From NCBI RefSeq assembly GCF_040802235.1, contig NC_133169.1, positions 44,585,034 to 44,649,033 on the forward strand: a stretch of 64,000 nucleotides of DNA. Direction: 5' to 3'. The notes beneath the pieces are model-generated. The model was not told the origin of the DNA and made no database searches. It saw only the letters and a program-made list of their open reading frames with translations. Source of the stretch: Manis javanica. Its lineage: Eukaryota > Chordata > Mammalia > Pholidota > Manidae. Each line of letters opens with the position of its first letter. Within the stretch, counting starts at the first letter, position 1. The position numbers and the translations under genes were made by a program. This document shows positions 37,691-49,700 of this stretch, one piece after another.

Positions 37691-38300
37691 CATTGTGGAT
37701 CTCCTGGGTTCTTGTCTTGAAGGAAAGAATTCAGTTTAAAGACCCAATAGACAGTTAAATCGGCAGGGTGTTTTTATTTAGCGCAGCAAAAGACAGTACT
37801 ACTCCTGAGACAGAGAAGCAGACTGACCCCAAGGGTGGGTAGCCACTCATTGGGCTTTTCACTGTGTCTTTTATGGAGTTTATTTGGTTTCCTCCCTCCC
37901 ATTTTTTCATTCTCACACTGTCTTTCAGATGTCTTGTTTCCTCCTCTTCAGCCTCTTTGTATAAGTTTGTGTTTGTCATTTTTTCCCATGAACATCCAAG
38001 AGAGATGCATGGTGGGGTCAAAACTTTAATGTAAATGATACAATACTGATATGGTGGCTTCAGGGTCATTAACAACAAGGTCTTTCGTAAGTGCATATGC
38101 TCTAAAATCAGGAAGGTCCAGTGACCGTATCTTCTGTTTATCAGTTTGTGCTGAACCACTGAACGGGTTGGTCTGAAGGAGACAGGCGGTCTCTGACCAG
38201 AGACTGGGTGGGCGGCTGCCTTCCTCTCTCCTCTCCTGCTCCTGTCTCTCTAACTGCCTACTCTAACATTGCCACTATTTTTGTGTGTTATCTATTATGT
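37690..38300 (-). mobile_element. ERV LTR fragment, minus strand
   Basis: AATAAA on the minus strand (37778-37773) is followed by 'gaattctttccttcaagac' and 'aagaacccaggagatcc', the R-U5 style of mammalian ERV LTRs. The U3 side extends towards 38300. The open frame at 37755-38159 has no family motif. Confidence 0.5.
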
Positions 38301-38345
38301 GTTTTTGGTTTGTGGTTAGTATGAGATTCATATATGCCAAGCTAC

Positions 38346-38371
38346 GTGTGTATGTGTGTGTGTGTGTGTGT
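38346..38371. repeat. (TG)n microsatellite
   Basis: About 13 TG units with one interruption. Confidence 0.9.
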
Positions 38372-39150
38372 CCTCTTCTGAAAGGAAAGAATTCCAGATA
38401 CAGAGTTAAAGCCAGAGGAGTTTTTAATCTAGCACATGTATGGAAGACACTCTACTTTCAGTTGCCTGAGAGAATCCCACCAGGCCCCGGCTCCTCCAAC
38501 AGACTATTTGAGGTTACCCAATGAATCTCCATCTCATACAGTCTGGACGTATTTCAAACTGCTGGTTTTGCACTGGTCCCAGGGTGAACGAGTTTATGTG
38601 TGAACCCTTGAAAATCAGAATCTCAATATCCTATAGCCTTTTGAGTCTCCTTGAAATAAGTCCCATTGGTTTTCAAAGCAGATGTTTTGGGGGGTCATCT
38701 TTCCAGTACAGGTCCCAAAGATTGGGTACGTGACGTGGGGCACACACCCCTTGCTCCGTGGAGAGCTCCGCAAGTGTGAGCTCCCTCCTCACTGTGGGTC
38801 ACTGTCCTGGAAGGAGGGCTGTTGGCAAGACTGTCTCTGCCTCTCCTTCCATCTCAGTGTGGCCCTTTCATCGTCTGGTCAGAGGAGCTTACCAGTCTTC
38901 TATTACCTCCCTTAGTTTATACTCCTCTCATTTTTTCAGTTCCAGAACACTTCTTTTTGGTGTTCCTGGAATGGGCCATCCATGCTCTTGGGATACTTGG
39001 CTCTTCTCTCTCTCTTGGTACAATGTTTCCATCTCAGATGTCGGGATTCCAGATTGTCTAGGTTCCTTCAGGTCTTTTCCTGCAAAGTCACAGTGAAACC
39101 TTCCCTGGCTACCCATTCTACAATTTCAGCCCTCTTCCAAAATGTCATAT
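38372..39150 (-). mobile_element. Second LTR-like fragment
   Basis: 'gaaaggaaagaattccag' followed by a T-rich 'gtttttaatct' matches the R-U5 pattern of the LTR at 37.69 kb in the same orientation. The extent to 39150 is uncertain. Confidence 0.35.
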
Positions 39151-41850
39151 CCCCTCTTTTTTCTTCTTAGCTTCTAACACTATTTTTACACTGTTTCCTT
39201 TGTTTACCTTGATCATATCTTTCCCCCAAAAAAGAAAATTTGTGTCTTTACTACTATATCTCTAGGAGTTCATTGAATAGCATTAAACAAATGAATAAAG
39301 GGATTATAGATTTTTTCAACTTTATTTTCCAACAATTGCATTTAAATATAATTGTTTCCCATTAGATTTTGAACTTTTCAATAAGTTATTTTCCACAATC
39401 TGATGTTCTTATAGCCTTCTATACCACTTAATTTTATTGATGTGTTACTTTCCCTATTTTCTTGAAGCTAGTAAATCATTTAACACTTTTCATCTGATCA
39501 TTGCTTTGACCTAATCACCAACTTCATTTAATCTAGTCTTTATACTTTTTCAGAAAGATCCATGGAACATTAAAATAGCCCACGGAATTTTGGACATGGT
39601 TGTAGCTTATAGATTTGCTGGTCTTCATTGTAGGTATTAGGTCTGGGCCTTATTTTTATTGTCAAATACCAACTCTGAATGTCTTAAGGTTTTTCTTTGG
39701 AGCTGGTGAGATTCCCTGGAGAAGAATTATCCACTCTAGTACTTAAAAGGTGTAACTTAAGCTGCTGGTATTCTCAGGCCAAGTAGAAGGAAGGACATTA
39801 TAACTCACCGTTTAATAGGAAAAATTTCTTTTAATCTCTTTCAGTCTGGTTTCCACATCCTCACTGGTGTCCATGTGTTTCCCAGTTCTACATCTCTCTT
39901 GTTAAATCTCTCCAAGAGGAAAATTCTGATTTTCTTCTGAGGGAGAAAATTGATTTTTTAGCCACAGGATAGGACAGAGGATCTGTAGCCCAGTTTCAGG
40001 GGGGCTGTTCCTCCAAAGTCCTTAATTATTCTCTGATTCTTCGGTGTTTGCTCTCTATTCCCTGGCCAGTCTAGAGTTCGGTTAAGTCATCTAATACTAA
40101 TATATCCATCTTCCAAATTTTATATTTAATTTCTGTAATCACCTTTCCTCTTCTCTGTCCTTTTTGGTTTATGCATTTTTGTTTCTTAAATCTCTTTACT
40201 GCATTTTAAGGAGGGAGCAGAGAAAAACACATTTCAATTACTTCATTTAAAATAGTAAAATTATTTAAACAGTTCTGGTTTTGCATATGTCATGAACAAT
40301 TTGTAGTATACTTTATACATAATAATTTCCAGTTCAATTCAGAGCAATAGAATTTGGGCCATTCAGTTTCTTGTATTGCTTTATTTATAAGAAAGTAGAG
40401 TTAACACCATAGAGTAGAAAAAAAGAAAGCAGCGTGACTTAGGATATGTAAAGGCCAGGATCTGAGCTGTGAAGGTGCCATTTACTCTGTCTCTAGGCAG
40501 TTCTTCACGGTTCCGGGTCTCCATGTCCTTCCTCCTGAACTGGTTTAGGTTTAGAGAAGTGGTTCCTAAGATCATTCTTAAATAGATATTTTATTTTTTA
40601 TTAATATAAATAGGATTCCATTGGTTTGTGTATTTTAGCATAGATTCCATGGGATGACTCCCCAAATATGTAAGTTGATTATATTGTGCTACCACTTTAT
40701 TGAGATTTCTGACTCCATTTTTTTATTACACGTCTTATGATGGAGTTATGACAATTTGCCTCCCTACAGCAATACTGAAAGAATTTAATCAGACTCAGCT
40801 AAGTTTTGCTGTGCTCACAGGCCCTATTGAAGTTCTTATTTGTCAGATAAATATGGAAATCATTAAAGCAGGATAATTACCTAGAGATCATTGACCCAAC
40901 TTTCTCCTGTCACAGATGAGGAAACTTAAGCGTGTATAGTGACAAGGATTGCTCAAGATCAGTGAGATTTAATTCCATCTCAGATTTAGTTCCATCTACT
41001 GACAAGACCCTGAACTGAATCATTCCAAATCATGACCTGATCAGGATTCTGTCATTGTAGTCACTTTGTCATACTATGTTTTTGTTCTGTTTCATTGCAC
41101 ACAGTGATTTTAAACAGGTGTCACTGATGTCCACCTTTTAAATTGGTAAAGTAGCCTCATAGCTTATTAATTCTTGTAAACACTTTGTTTTTCCATTACT
41201 GAGTTCGAATTCAGTACATTAGTCCTGAGCATCTCGTTATTTCACTCCCAGAATGTAGTAAAAGGGAGCTATCAAAAATGACAAAATGTCATCATCAGAA
41301 ATTCCAGATGATGACAGATAGCTGAAGAAATGAGAATTCTTATTGAAACATTAAACCTGTCCCCTTTAGATTTATCAAATTAGTTCAATTAGAACTGCAA
41401 TAAAGAAATAATATTTTAGCATTTTTATTCTCCAAACTTTATTAATTGCCAATTTGATGTAGTGTAAAATGATGTCTTTACTTTAAGACTTTGTTTTATT
41501 AAGAACAAAAGGTGTCTTCTTCAGGAGTCAGTATTTTCAATAATATAACAGCTATAGTGGTTAGGGGTGGGGAGGGAGGTATTCAGTTTTATTTAAAATT
41601 AAATTTGTGATGTAATTTACCAGAGTGTAGCTCTTCTCTGTAGATAGTAATGCTCATCTGGGAGATGTCTTTCTTGCATGTTTTTAAGCAATTTGTGAAT
41701 TCCATCAGGAATGGCACTAAAAATGTTAGATTAGGAATTAATATGCACCAGGAAACTTACTTAATTCCATTAAATATCTGAGGTACCTAATTAGATTCTG
41801 CATGTTGGTTGAGAAGCCTACACATTTAGAAAGCTTTTACATCAAAATTC
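39150..41850. other. Unique AT-rich DNA, no gene recognised
   Basis: No long frame and no recognised family, except a MIR-like piece at 40885-41045. Confidence 0.4.
40885..41045 (-). repeat. MIR SINE fragment
   Basis: 'cacagatgaggaaacttaag' and 'gattgctcaagatca' correspond to the conserved MIR core in antisense. Confidence 0.65.
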
Positions 41851-41879
41851 TTAAATTCCTAAATATAAACTTCCATTTT

Positions 41880-42560
41880 TGGCCACAGGAACAGTTCTGT
41901 TGATGTATTTTGCTCTTCAAAGTTGGGCGGTAAAGGCCTCCCCCACCTGGCCCCACTGGGGGAGGGGAATTTCTTTGCCTGTCGGGTCGGCCCCAGAGGC
42001 GTTGAGCTCATGCGCTCCGATCCCCGCCCTCGGAGCACCCTGGCGCCGCCGCCACTGTGCAGGGGCCGTCCCGGCCGCAGGTGCGGTGCGCGGGCCCTGG
42101 CCGCCCTGCCGCGCGGCCTCCCGGGCGGAGGGCTGCAAGATCCAGACAGGCAGAGGGCGGGGATGGCGTCCGAGGGCCCGGAGACCGAGGAGGACAGGTC
42201 GGAGGGCCCCGCGGCTGTCGCTGGCGGAACCGGAGCGCGACCTCCGGTTTCCGACAGCCCGCCGGCCGCGGCCGGGCGCTGGGAGGGGGAGCGCGGGCGT
42301 CCGCGGCGCCGCCCGCCAGCCCCGAGCCCGCGCCGCGCCCCGGGCCGGCCCCCCAGCGACATACGCTTCTGGCCCAGCGTAGGGGAGCCCGGGCGCGTGC
42401 GGGGCAGCGGCCGCGCCCGAGGAGCCAAGCCGCCCGGCCTCCGCGCGCGCCCCCGCTGACAGACAGACCCCGCCCCCCGCGGAGCGCTGGCTCCCTGCCG
42501 CCGCCTATCCCGTTCCAGCCGTGCTGCGCAGGCGCGGCCACTGTGGCGCCCTTGCAGGGC
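41880..42560. promoter_or_regulatory. CpG island, probable promoter
   Basis: A sharply bounded block of very high G+C with dense CpG lies between AT-rich flanks. On the plus strand an ATG at 42163 in good context (gggATGG) opens 98 codons starting MASEGPETEEDRSEGPAA, rich in Pro, Arg, Gly and Ala, closing at 42459. It is part of a longer frame from 41923. A 239-codon minus-strand frame (42578-41859) overlaps it. I recognise neither. The island could start a spliced or non-coding transcript in either direction, or be a GC-rich retrocopy of a 5' end. Confidence 0.6.
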
Positions 42561-44630
42561 TCCGCTGTCAGAGCCCATTTTCAGGAAGCATCAGGACACA
42601 TCTGCTGTGGTTGTAATGCTTTGTTTTTTTACTGGAAGATTGGCTGACTTAATCTGTCGCTTCTCTAACCAAAGTTGTGGCCAGTGACAAATCTGACTGA
42701 AAAGTTTGGGTCCTTTCTTTCTAGGCAAGTGTTTGCCACCAGTGAGTAACGCGCTGCACTCTGAGGGTCCCGCAGGAGGTCCTGACACATATTTTAAGCC
42801 CTGAACCTGAGCTCAAGGGTTCCCCAAATTATCCCGACTGTCAGCCGACCGCTCTGAAGGGAACAGCAGTCAGATGCGGCAGCTCTTAAGTGTTTATGGA
42901 AACTATCAGCGTCACTTTCTGAGAACCGGCTGCTCTCCACAGGCGGGGCCCGGCCTGTGCTCTGAGCGCCACCTTCTGGCCCGTGGCATCCTCACTGCCT
43001 TCCACCTGCGTAGTCCCCCTTCATTCGCCTTTTGAGTGCTGGCGTCCCAGTGCTGGGGACAGCAGTGACCGTTCACCTTTCAAAGCCTATCCTGTATGGA
43101 CCGTATGTATGGGCTCTATAGGCACAGTTCTTTCAAGCCCTACTTTTTAAAATTACAATATTAGTAAATCTAGGAATTGCATACCTGTAAGTTTAAAACT
43201 CCAGCATTGCAGAAGGGGGCGTGTCTTCCTCCCTGAGTTCCTGGCTTCCCCTTCACAGACAACCAAGATTCCAGGCTCTTGTATATCATCCTGGTTACCG
43301 GCTCTGCGTGTGCAGCCACATGTGTATATACTCACCACTTGGTTTACACAAGCTGTGGGAACACTGACTGAGCAAAAGCACAGAGATGACAAACATGGTG
43401 CACAGGGAATTTTAGATTTTAGATAGTGCTGTGCACAGGAGAAGACAGAAAAGGATGACATAGGGGGACCTAGATTGGCCCTTGAGGTCCCAAGATCCAA
43501 ACTTTCTTCATAGGAATTAGTGCAACGCAGTTGGGTCAATCAGTTCCCACTCCCATCTCCACCCTCAGGTGCTTATTGTCAATATTGTACTGTATTTTGG
43601 CATGAAGCATTTCATTTGTGTTTTGTTTCTGTTTCTTTTCCATGGCATTTCCATTCATGTTTTGAGTTGGCTCTATGGCAGAGTTAAGTGACTTTTTCAG
43701 GAGTGGCTCTTGTAATATTTTTTTTAATGCACATTTGACAATTTCTGCCAGTTGCTTTTACACTTGAAAACAACTTGTCTGCAGATCATACTGCAGTATT
43801 ACACCTTCTTTTTCTCAGCATCTGCAGATACTCTACTATTTCTCTACTATTTTCAAGCAATGTATGTTGCTTTATGGAAGAGTAAAGCCAGCTTGATGTT
43901 TAGCACTTGCCATGACTTGCTTTTCCTCTTAGGATACCTGAAGAATTTTGTTTGTTTTATCCTTTAAGAAAAAAAAAAATAACTGCAATTTAGGAATTTG
44001 TGGTTTCAGGTCTTCATTGCAAGGGGTGTTTTACTGTGGTATATCTTGAATAATTGGTTTATTGGTTGACCTTTTTATTGTTACGTTACATCATCTCACC
44101 TTTCTTTTTTTATCTGTCTTCTCATTGTGTATTTGTCCTTCCCTTTATAACTGCTCTCAAGTAGATATGTCTGTCAGTTTTTCAGTTGAAAGATGTATTC
44201 TGTTATTCTGTTTCTTTCTGGTCCTAAGTTGTTTGTTCATCCTGTTTTGACCTTGTTTAGCTTTTTATTCCCCTCCTCCCCCGCTTTCCATTTTTATTTC
44301 TTTGCTTTGGCTTGTCATCTTGTCTTTACGCCCTCGTTGTACTGAAGCCAGTTGCCAGTTCTATGGCATGAAGAATGCTAATGTACTTCTTTGTCTATTC
44401 CTTGGGTTACATTTTTCAAACAGGTTTCTTTTTTCTTCATTTCAGTCACCTTTGTTTTCCTCAGTATGTTTACCTAGTTGCTATGCTCTCTTTTTTTCCT
44501 ATTGCTCTTGTTTAATTAGGGATTTCCATTCTCACTCAGCCTACTGTATTTTACTGCTGGTGAATTTACTCTGACACTCTGTGCTTGTCTTGGTGTGGGA
44601 GCTGAGAAAAAAATCTCTCTCCACTCACCC
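42560..44630. other. No gene recognised
   Basis: GC content falls gradually after the island. The 128-codon minus-strand frame at 43539-43153 has no recognisable motif. The rest is T-rich. Confidence 0.4.
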
Positions 44631-44639
44631 CCTTGGAAA

Positions 44640-45098
44640 AGAAGTCAACCTCCTCATCCCTGGAACCTATGAATATGTTAGTGCAAGTGTCAAAAGAGGC
44701 TTTTTAAGTGGGATTTATTTCAAGGTTTTGAAAAGGGCAGATTATCCTGGATTGCCTGTGTGGGGATGATGTAATCATAAGAGTCCTTATGGGAGGAGGT
44801 AGGGGGGAGAGAGAGAGAGAGTGGCCATGTGACAGTGGAAGTGGATGTTGTAGTGATGTATTCTAAAGATGAAGGAAATGAAGGTGCGCCAGCAATGTAG
44901 GCAGCCTCTAGAATCTGGAAAAGGGAACACAGTCACCCCTACAGCCTCCAGGTGGGACCAGTTCTGCTAACATCTTGATTTTAGGCAGTAAGACCCATAA
45001 TGGAATTATGATCTCCAGAACTGCAAGATGAGAAATTTGTATTTTAAGCTCCTTACACAGTGGTAATCTGCTATAACAGCAATAGGAAGCTCATACTA
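44640..45098 (+). mobile_element. MLT1-type MaLR LTR
   Basis: 'gattatcctggattgcctg', 'gcaggcagcctctaga'-like text at 44897, 'cttgattttaggcagt', 'gatctccagaactgcaag' and 'ataacagcaatagg' follow the order of the MLT1 LTR consensus. A (GA)n run lies at about 44809-44821. Confidence 0.8.
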
Positions 45099-45099
45099 T

Positions 45100-46500
45100 A
45101 GGGCATGTTTAGAATAATTCTTTCTCTTAGTTCTAGACCTAATCTGAACCATTTTATTTTTGAGAAAGATTTTTTCTGTCTTTAGTTAATTATTGACTAC
45201 TAACTTAAGAATGCTCCTTAGTCACTAGCTTATGGTTATTTCATTGATTTATATTTTCTTTTTGTTCCTGATCTCCAATTCCTTCTTGATGCCCTGCCCT
45301 GTAGGCATATAGTATAATGGGCGTGGCTTTTATTCTTGGAAATGTATTCTGTTGTATTTATCAACCATATGTTGCTTATCCATTCTTTCTGAGTTAGAAA
45401 CTAAAATGCCACTTCCATTCCATTATAAATAATGCTGTGAATATCACCCTTGTAAAGATCATGTTATAGAATGAGATTATAGGCTCATAGGTCATATGTA
45501 TATTTAGTTTCATTAAATATTGACTATTTTCAAATCCATATCCTTACAATTATTTGTATAGGTTGATCTAATTTTTACCAATATGGTATGTGTAAGATAG
45601 TATCTAATTTTTGGTTTGGGTTTATCCAATAGCTGACAAGGCTGAGACTGTCTTGGGAAATGTGCCTACCGTTTAGTGGCTGCAAGAGTCCAAGCCCATG
45701 TGTGTGGAACAGCGTGAGGCAGGACCTGCTTGAGGTAAAGAAGGCTGAAGCTGGCTGGATCACTGCCTGGCTCTAGAGCAACTGCTCAGTTTGAAGGAAA
45801 TACATACTGCCCCTCAGGGAGCAGACAGTCAGTGGGAAGTTGGAAGTAGAATGGAGCTAACTAGAGTTCAAACCCTGTGCAGATCCCATGGGTTTCCAGG
45901 AGACTGGGGCCTAGAACAGAAGCTGGCGAATGAAGCCTTCATGCTTGACAAGCACAGGATTCATGATGAGGGCCATGGATGTAAAGCCAGGGGCTTCCTA
46001 TTTCCCTGAAGGCTCTGGGGAAGTGATGGGGAAAAGAGTTTCAAAAGAGACTGTGGGTTGTTGAAATACATGAGTCTGTTCCCTATAGTGGGGAAAATTC
46101 AATAAATGCTGGAGCTGTGTGGAATCACAAGGTGTTCGCAAACCCACTATACACATATACCCCACATATAACTTTTATGTGTACATGTTATATGGTACTG
46201 CTAAGATATGACAGTTACCATGTTATATGGGGCAAGAAGGTTCTAAGTCTGGTTCAGGTGATGCCTTATTCTCACCCTTGGGGAAATTTAGCAATGTGGT
46301 TACCCTAGATACATAAAGTAATGATCTTTTGTTTAATCTACATCATTGGTTCCCACATTTTGATATGAAGTGTAAGATAAAAATTCAAGTTGATAAGAGT
46401 TTGTGTTGGGTAAAAGGGACCCCCCGCCCCCCCCCCATCACTGGTTTGCTCTGATGCCCGTGTCAGAATGCTCTGGAACCCTGTCTCACATCATAATGGC
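45100..46500. other. No gene recognised
   Basis: Intergenic sequence upstream of the FAM170A-like gene. Near 46419-46437 a C-run broken by one G would form a G-rich run on the minus strand. Confidence 0.4.
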
Positions 46501-46542
46501 CCTCCTGGTGTACTTAAGCACCGGCCAGGCCAGTGAGTGACT

Positions 46543-46622
46543 GAGTGCGGAGAGAGCCTCTCTAGTTGCTTGTTGTTCTTGGATAGTGAGTGCGGAGAGA
46601 GCCTTTCCAGTTGCTTGTTGTT
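46543..46622. repeat. 45-bp tandem duplication upstream of the FAM170A-like start
   Basis: The 35-base core beginning 'gagtgcggagagagcct' and ending 'gttgcttgttgtt' occurs at 46543-46577 and 46588-46622, a period of 45. Two or three bases differ. It lies 93-172 bases before the ATG, in the probable promoter or 5' UTR. Confidence 0.88.
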
Positions 46623-46714
46623 AGATATACTGACCTGTTTCTTTGCTGCCCTCACTTGAACCTCTGGCAGCAGAGTTCCAGGGAGGAAGGCACACTTCTT
46701 TGAAGTGCTGAGCC

Positions 46715-46784
46715 ATGAAGCGTAAATGGAAAAGGAAACATCTTGAAACCACACGTTCCCTCAAAGCTGCCAGGATGTTAGGAG
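46715..46784 (+). CDS. FAM170A: FAM170A-like exon 1
   Basis: Start ATG in context gccATGA. Encodes 23 residues plus the first base of codon 24, very basic (MKRKWKRKHLETTRS). The donor is GGAG|GTGTGT; without splicing the frame would run to an unrelated TAA. Confidence 0.8.
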
Positions 46785-49700
46785 GTGTGTCTGTGATATT
46801 CTCTGAGCATTGGGGATCTAAAAACTCTTCTAAAGAAAAAGAGCAAGGATTCCTACTTATGGGAGTGAAGGGGCAGTAAGGCTGGAGGGAGAAATGTGGG
46901 TGGGCTGGTCTTTCTAAGGGAATAGATCATCTGAGGGTCAAGAGCAGGTTCCTGTGACTAGGTCCTTGTCTCTGTAGCGTAGGACCTGTGTTCCCGACAT
47001 CGTGCCGCTCTGGGTTACTGTATCACAGATGTAGTGATTGATTACTATAACTTTTCTTATATAATGTATTTCCCTTTATTTCTTTTTTTACAAAACTGAG
47101 GGCATTTGTTAAGTAAGTGGGTATTGTTATACATTTTCCAATAATACTTTTTCCAGTTTATGAAGAATGTGTGGCTCATAGAGGTAAGTAATTAGGAAAA
47201 AAGTTTGGGAACCTAAAGTTGGAGGTGCGGGGATGAGAGTGTGAAGTCAGGTACAAAATGACTTGATTTCTTAGATTGTCTCCAACATGAAGACCTTTCT
47301 TTCATTGTCTCAGAGCATAGAGATGTAAATGTGAGGCTCCTTTATGAAATGTAAGGAAGAAACCAGCAGGACACACACACCCACTTGCACACATATGTAC
47401 ATGCAATACCATTTAACCACAATGGTTGAATTGAGAAAGTTCGGTTCTTTCTAGAAAAAATAGGAAACTGAAATAGTTGTGACTGTGAGGTTTAAAAAGT
47501 AAACAGATCCTATGAGGAAGAACCAGTGCTCAGCAGCGGGAGGGGACAGACCAGGACCAGGACCGAGCGTCCCAGTGGGGGCTCATGAAGATGAAGGGAA
47601 CGTGACATTTGGGTTTCAGCACACCCCAGTGGGGCCTTGAGGGGAGGCTTGGAAAGTGAGTCTGTCTTCAACTTCAGTACAAATAGTGCATGTTCAGAGA
47701 TATATTTTGTGTAAACTATGAAGCATGTAAAACAATTTCACACCAATTCGCACATACACACATGTATAGCATAAATAAGCAAAGGGGAAGACAGTAATTT
47801 CTAACGTAATGCCTTTCTTAATATGTACCAGGTCCGATAGCAACGGACGCTGCTGCTGCTGCTTCAGAGTTCCTCTCCTGTGTCCCTTGTGAGAACAAGC
47901 CCGCTGGTGCTGGTAAGAAGGGACTATCGAGTGGGATACAAAGGACAGTGGGGATCTAGGCAGAGCCCAGAGATGAACTGTGTGATTCTGCTCATCAGTC
48001 AGCACCAGGCTGCACAGTACAGAAAGAAACTCAAGATGCTTCTCCATCTTCATTAATATAACCCCCAGCAGAAGTAGTAAATTCCAAGGGAAAATACTTA
48101 GAAGGATTGGAGCGAGCCCATGGAGACAAGGGGAGAGCAGTGAGTTATTTGAGGAAATGGGGGAAGAGGGCCTAAGGGGATGAGGTGTATCAGAGAAACA
48201 TGGAAGAACATGTCGGTATGAACTGGGCAAGGACAGGTTATTTTACCAAGAAGGTGTGACAGCACTAATAGCCTAAAGCAGGCCCAACGTTGTAGGATCC
48301 TCAGGTCCTGACCTCAGTATAGACACACCTGGTCCAAGACCCCAGCACAGAGGTACCTTCTCATAGCTGATGTTCTCAAGTTCAACCCTATACAGACCCA
48401 TCAGCACCCCCTATCTTCATCATTCACTTCCTTGTCATCTTTCACATGCATCTAAGTTCTCTAATCTGTTTTTGTCCCAACCAAAGAGTGATAATTCCTC
48501 TGATTACCAAAGTGCTGCATTAGTTGTCCCTATATTTTAATGTTATAAAAATAGGAGTGCACAACACATGCTTTACGTCTACTTCTTTTCACTCTCTGTA
48601 CCTGTGTTTGTAATCATCATCCATGTTATATGTGACTGTAGTTCATTCATTCTTGGCATATAGTGTCTTTATTGATTATACTTTTATGAGCATTTGGGTT
48701 ACATTTCAGTCTAGGGTTACTCTAAAAGGAGATATTCTGAAAATTCTATTACATGTTTTTGCCATATGGACATACGTCTGTTTGGTGAACGCCTCTGAGT
48801 TAAAGTGCTAAGCTTTCGTGTCCGTATTCTATCTCAACTCTTTAGACCTCAATCTTTCAAGATTTTACTTTGTAATGCGATCACATGTTGCTCTACATTT
48901 ATTCTTGCACACTCTTTCCTGCGCCCTCATTTACATTGGAATCAAACAGTTCTGTATTCTGAAAACTCATATTCTTTCTCTTACAGCCATTGATTCTCAT
49001 ATCCTTCTGTTCTTTCACTACTTCAGATTTCAAATGTACATTAATTCCACTAGTCTCAAAGAGAATACTCCCAGTAATTCTGTTGCACATCTAAGCCACC
49101 TAACAACATGTGAAACATGCACGCACAAATCCATAATCGTAGGACACGCAGTCTGCACACATAGATACATGCTGACCTAAAACACAGACACAAAACACAC
49201 ATACCCTTCTCACGCACAGAGGACTCACTCCAAATTCAACTGTGCAAACACCAGATCAGTCACACATTAAACTCTAACCTAGTTTAAACCATCAGGTTAA
49301 GAATTTATGCACACAACACACATGACATTCATCACACCATTCTGCCGCAATGTGCACACGATGCACACACCTGACATTCATCAGAGATGAAGGTCATTTT
49401 AATTCTCTGAGGAAAAGTGAGCTTGGTCAGCAAAACAAAGACAGTGACTAATAATATAAAATAAATTCTGGAAAGATAAAAATTCAATTGTTTCATGTGA
49501 GGTTGTAAATCTAGAAGGGGGAATGCAAAGGGCACACACACACACACAAAAATGGTAGAGGAAAGAAACTGGTACCAAAAGTCTTAAGCAAGGTGAGTGA
49601 GTGTGAGGAGCCTGGACTACAGGGTCCAGAGAGTAACCCGGAAAGCTGTAATAGGCCCATTCTCTGTCCAAGCCAAAGGTAAATGTTTAGGGCAAAATCA

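Noticed and set aside
47694-48230. Minus-strand 178-codon frame
   Set aside because: Overlaps exon 2 of the FAM170A-like gene on the opposite strand; no recognisable protein features.
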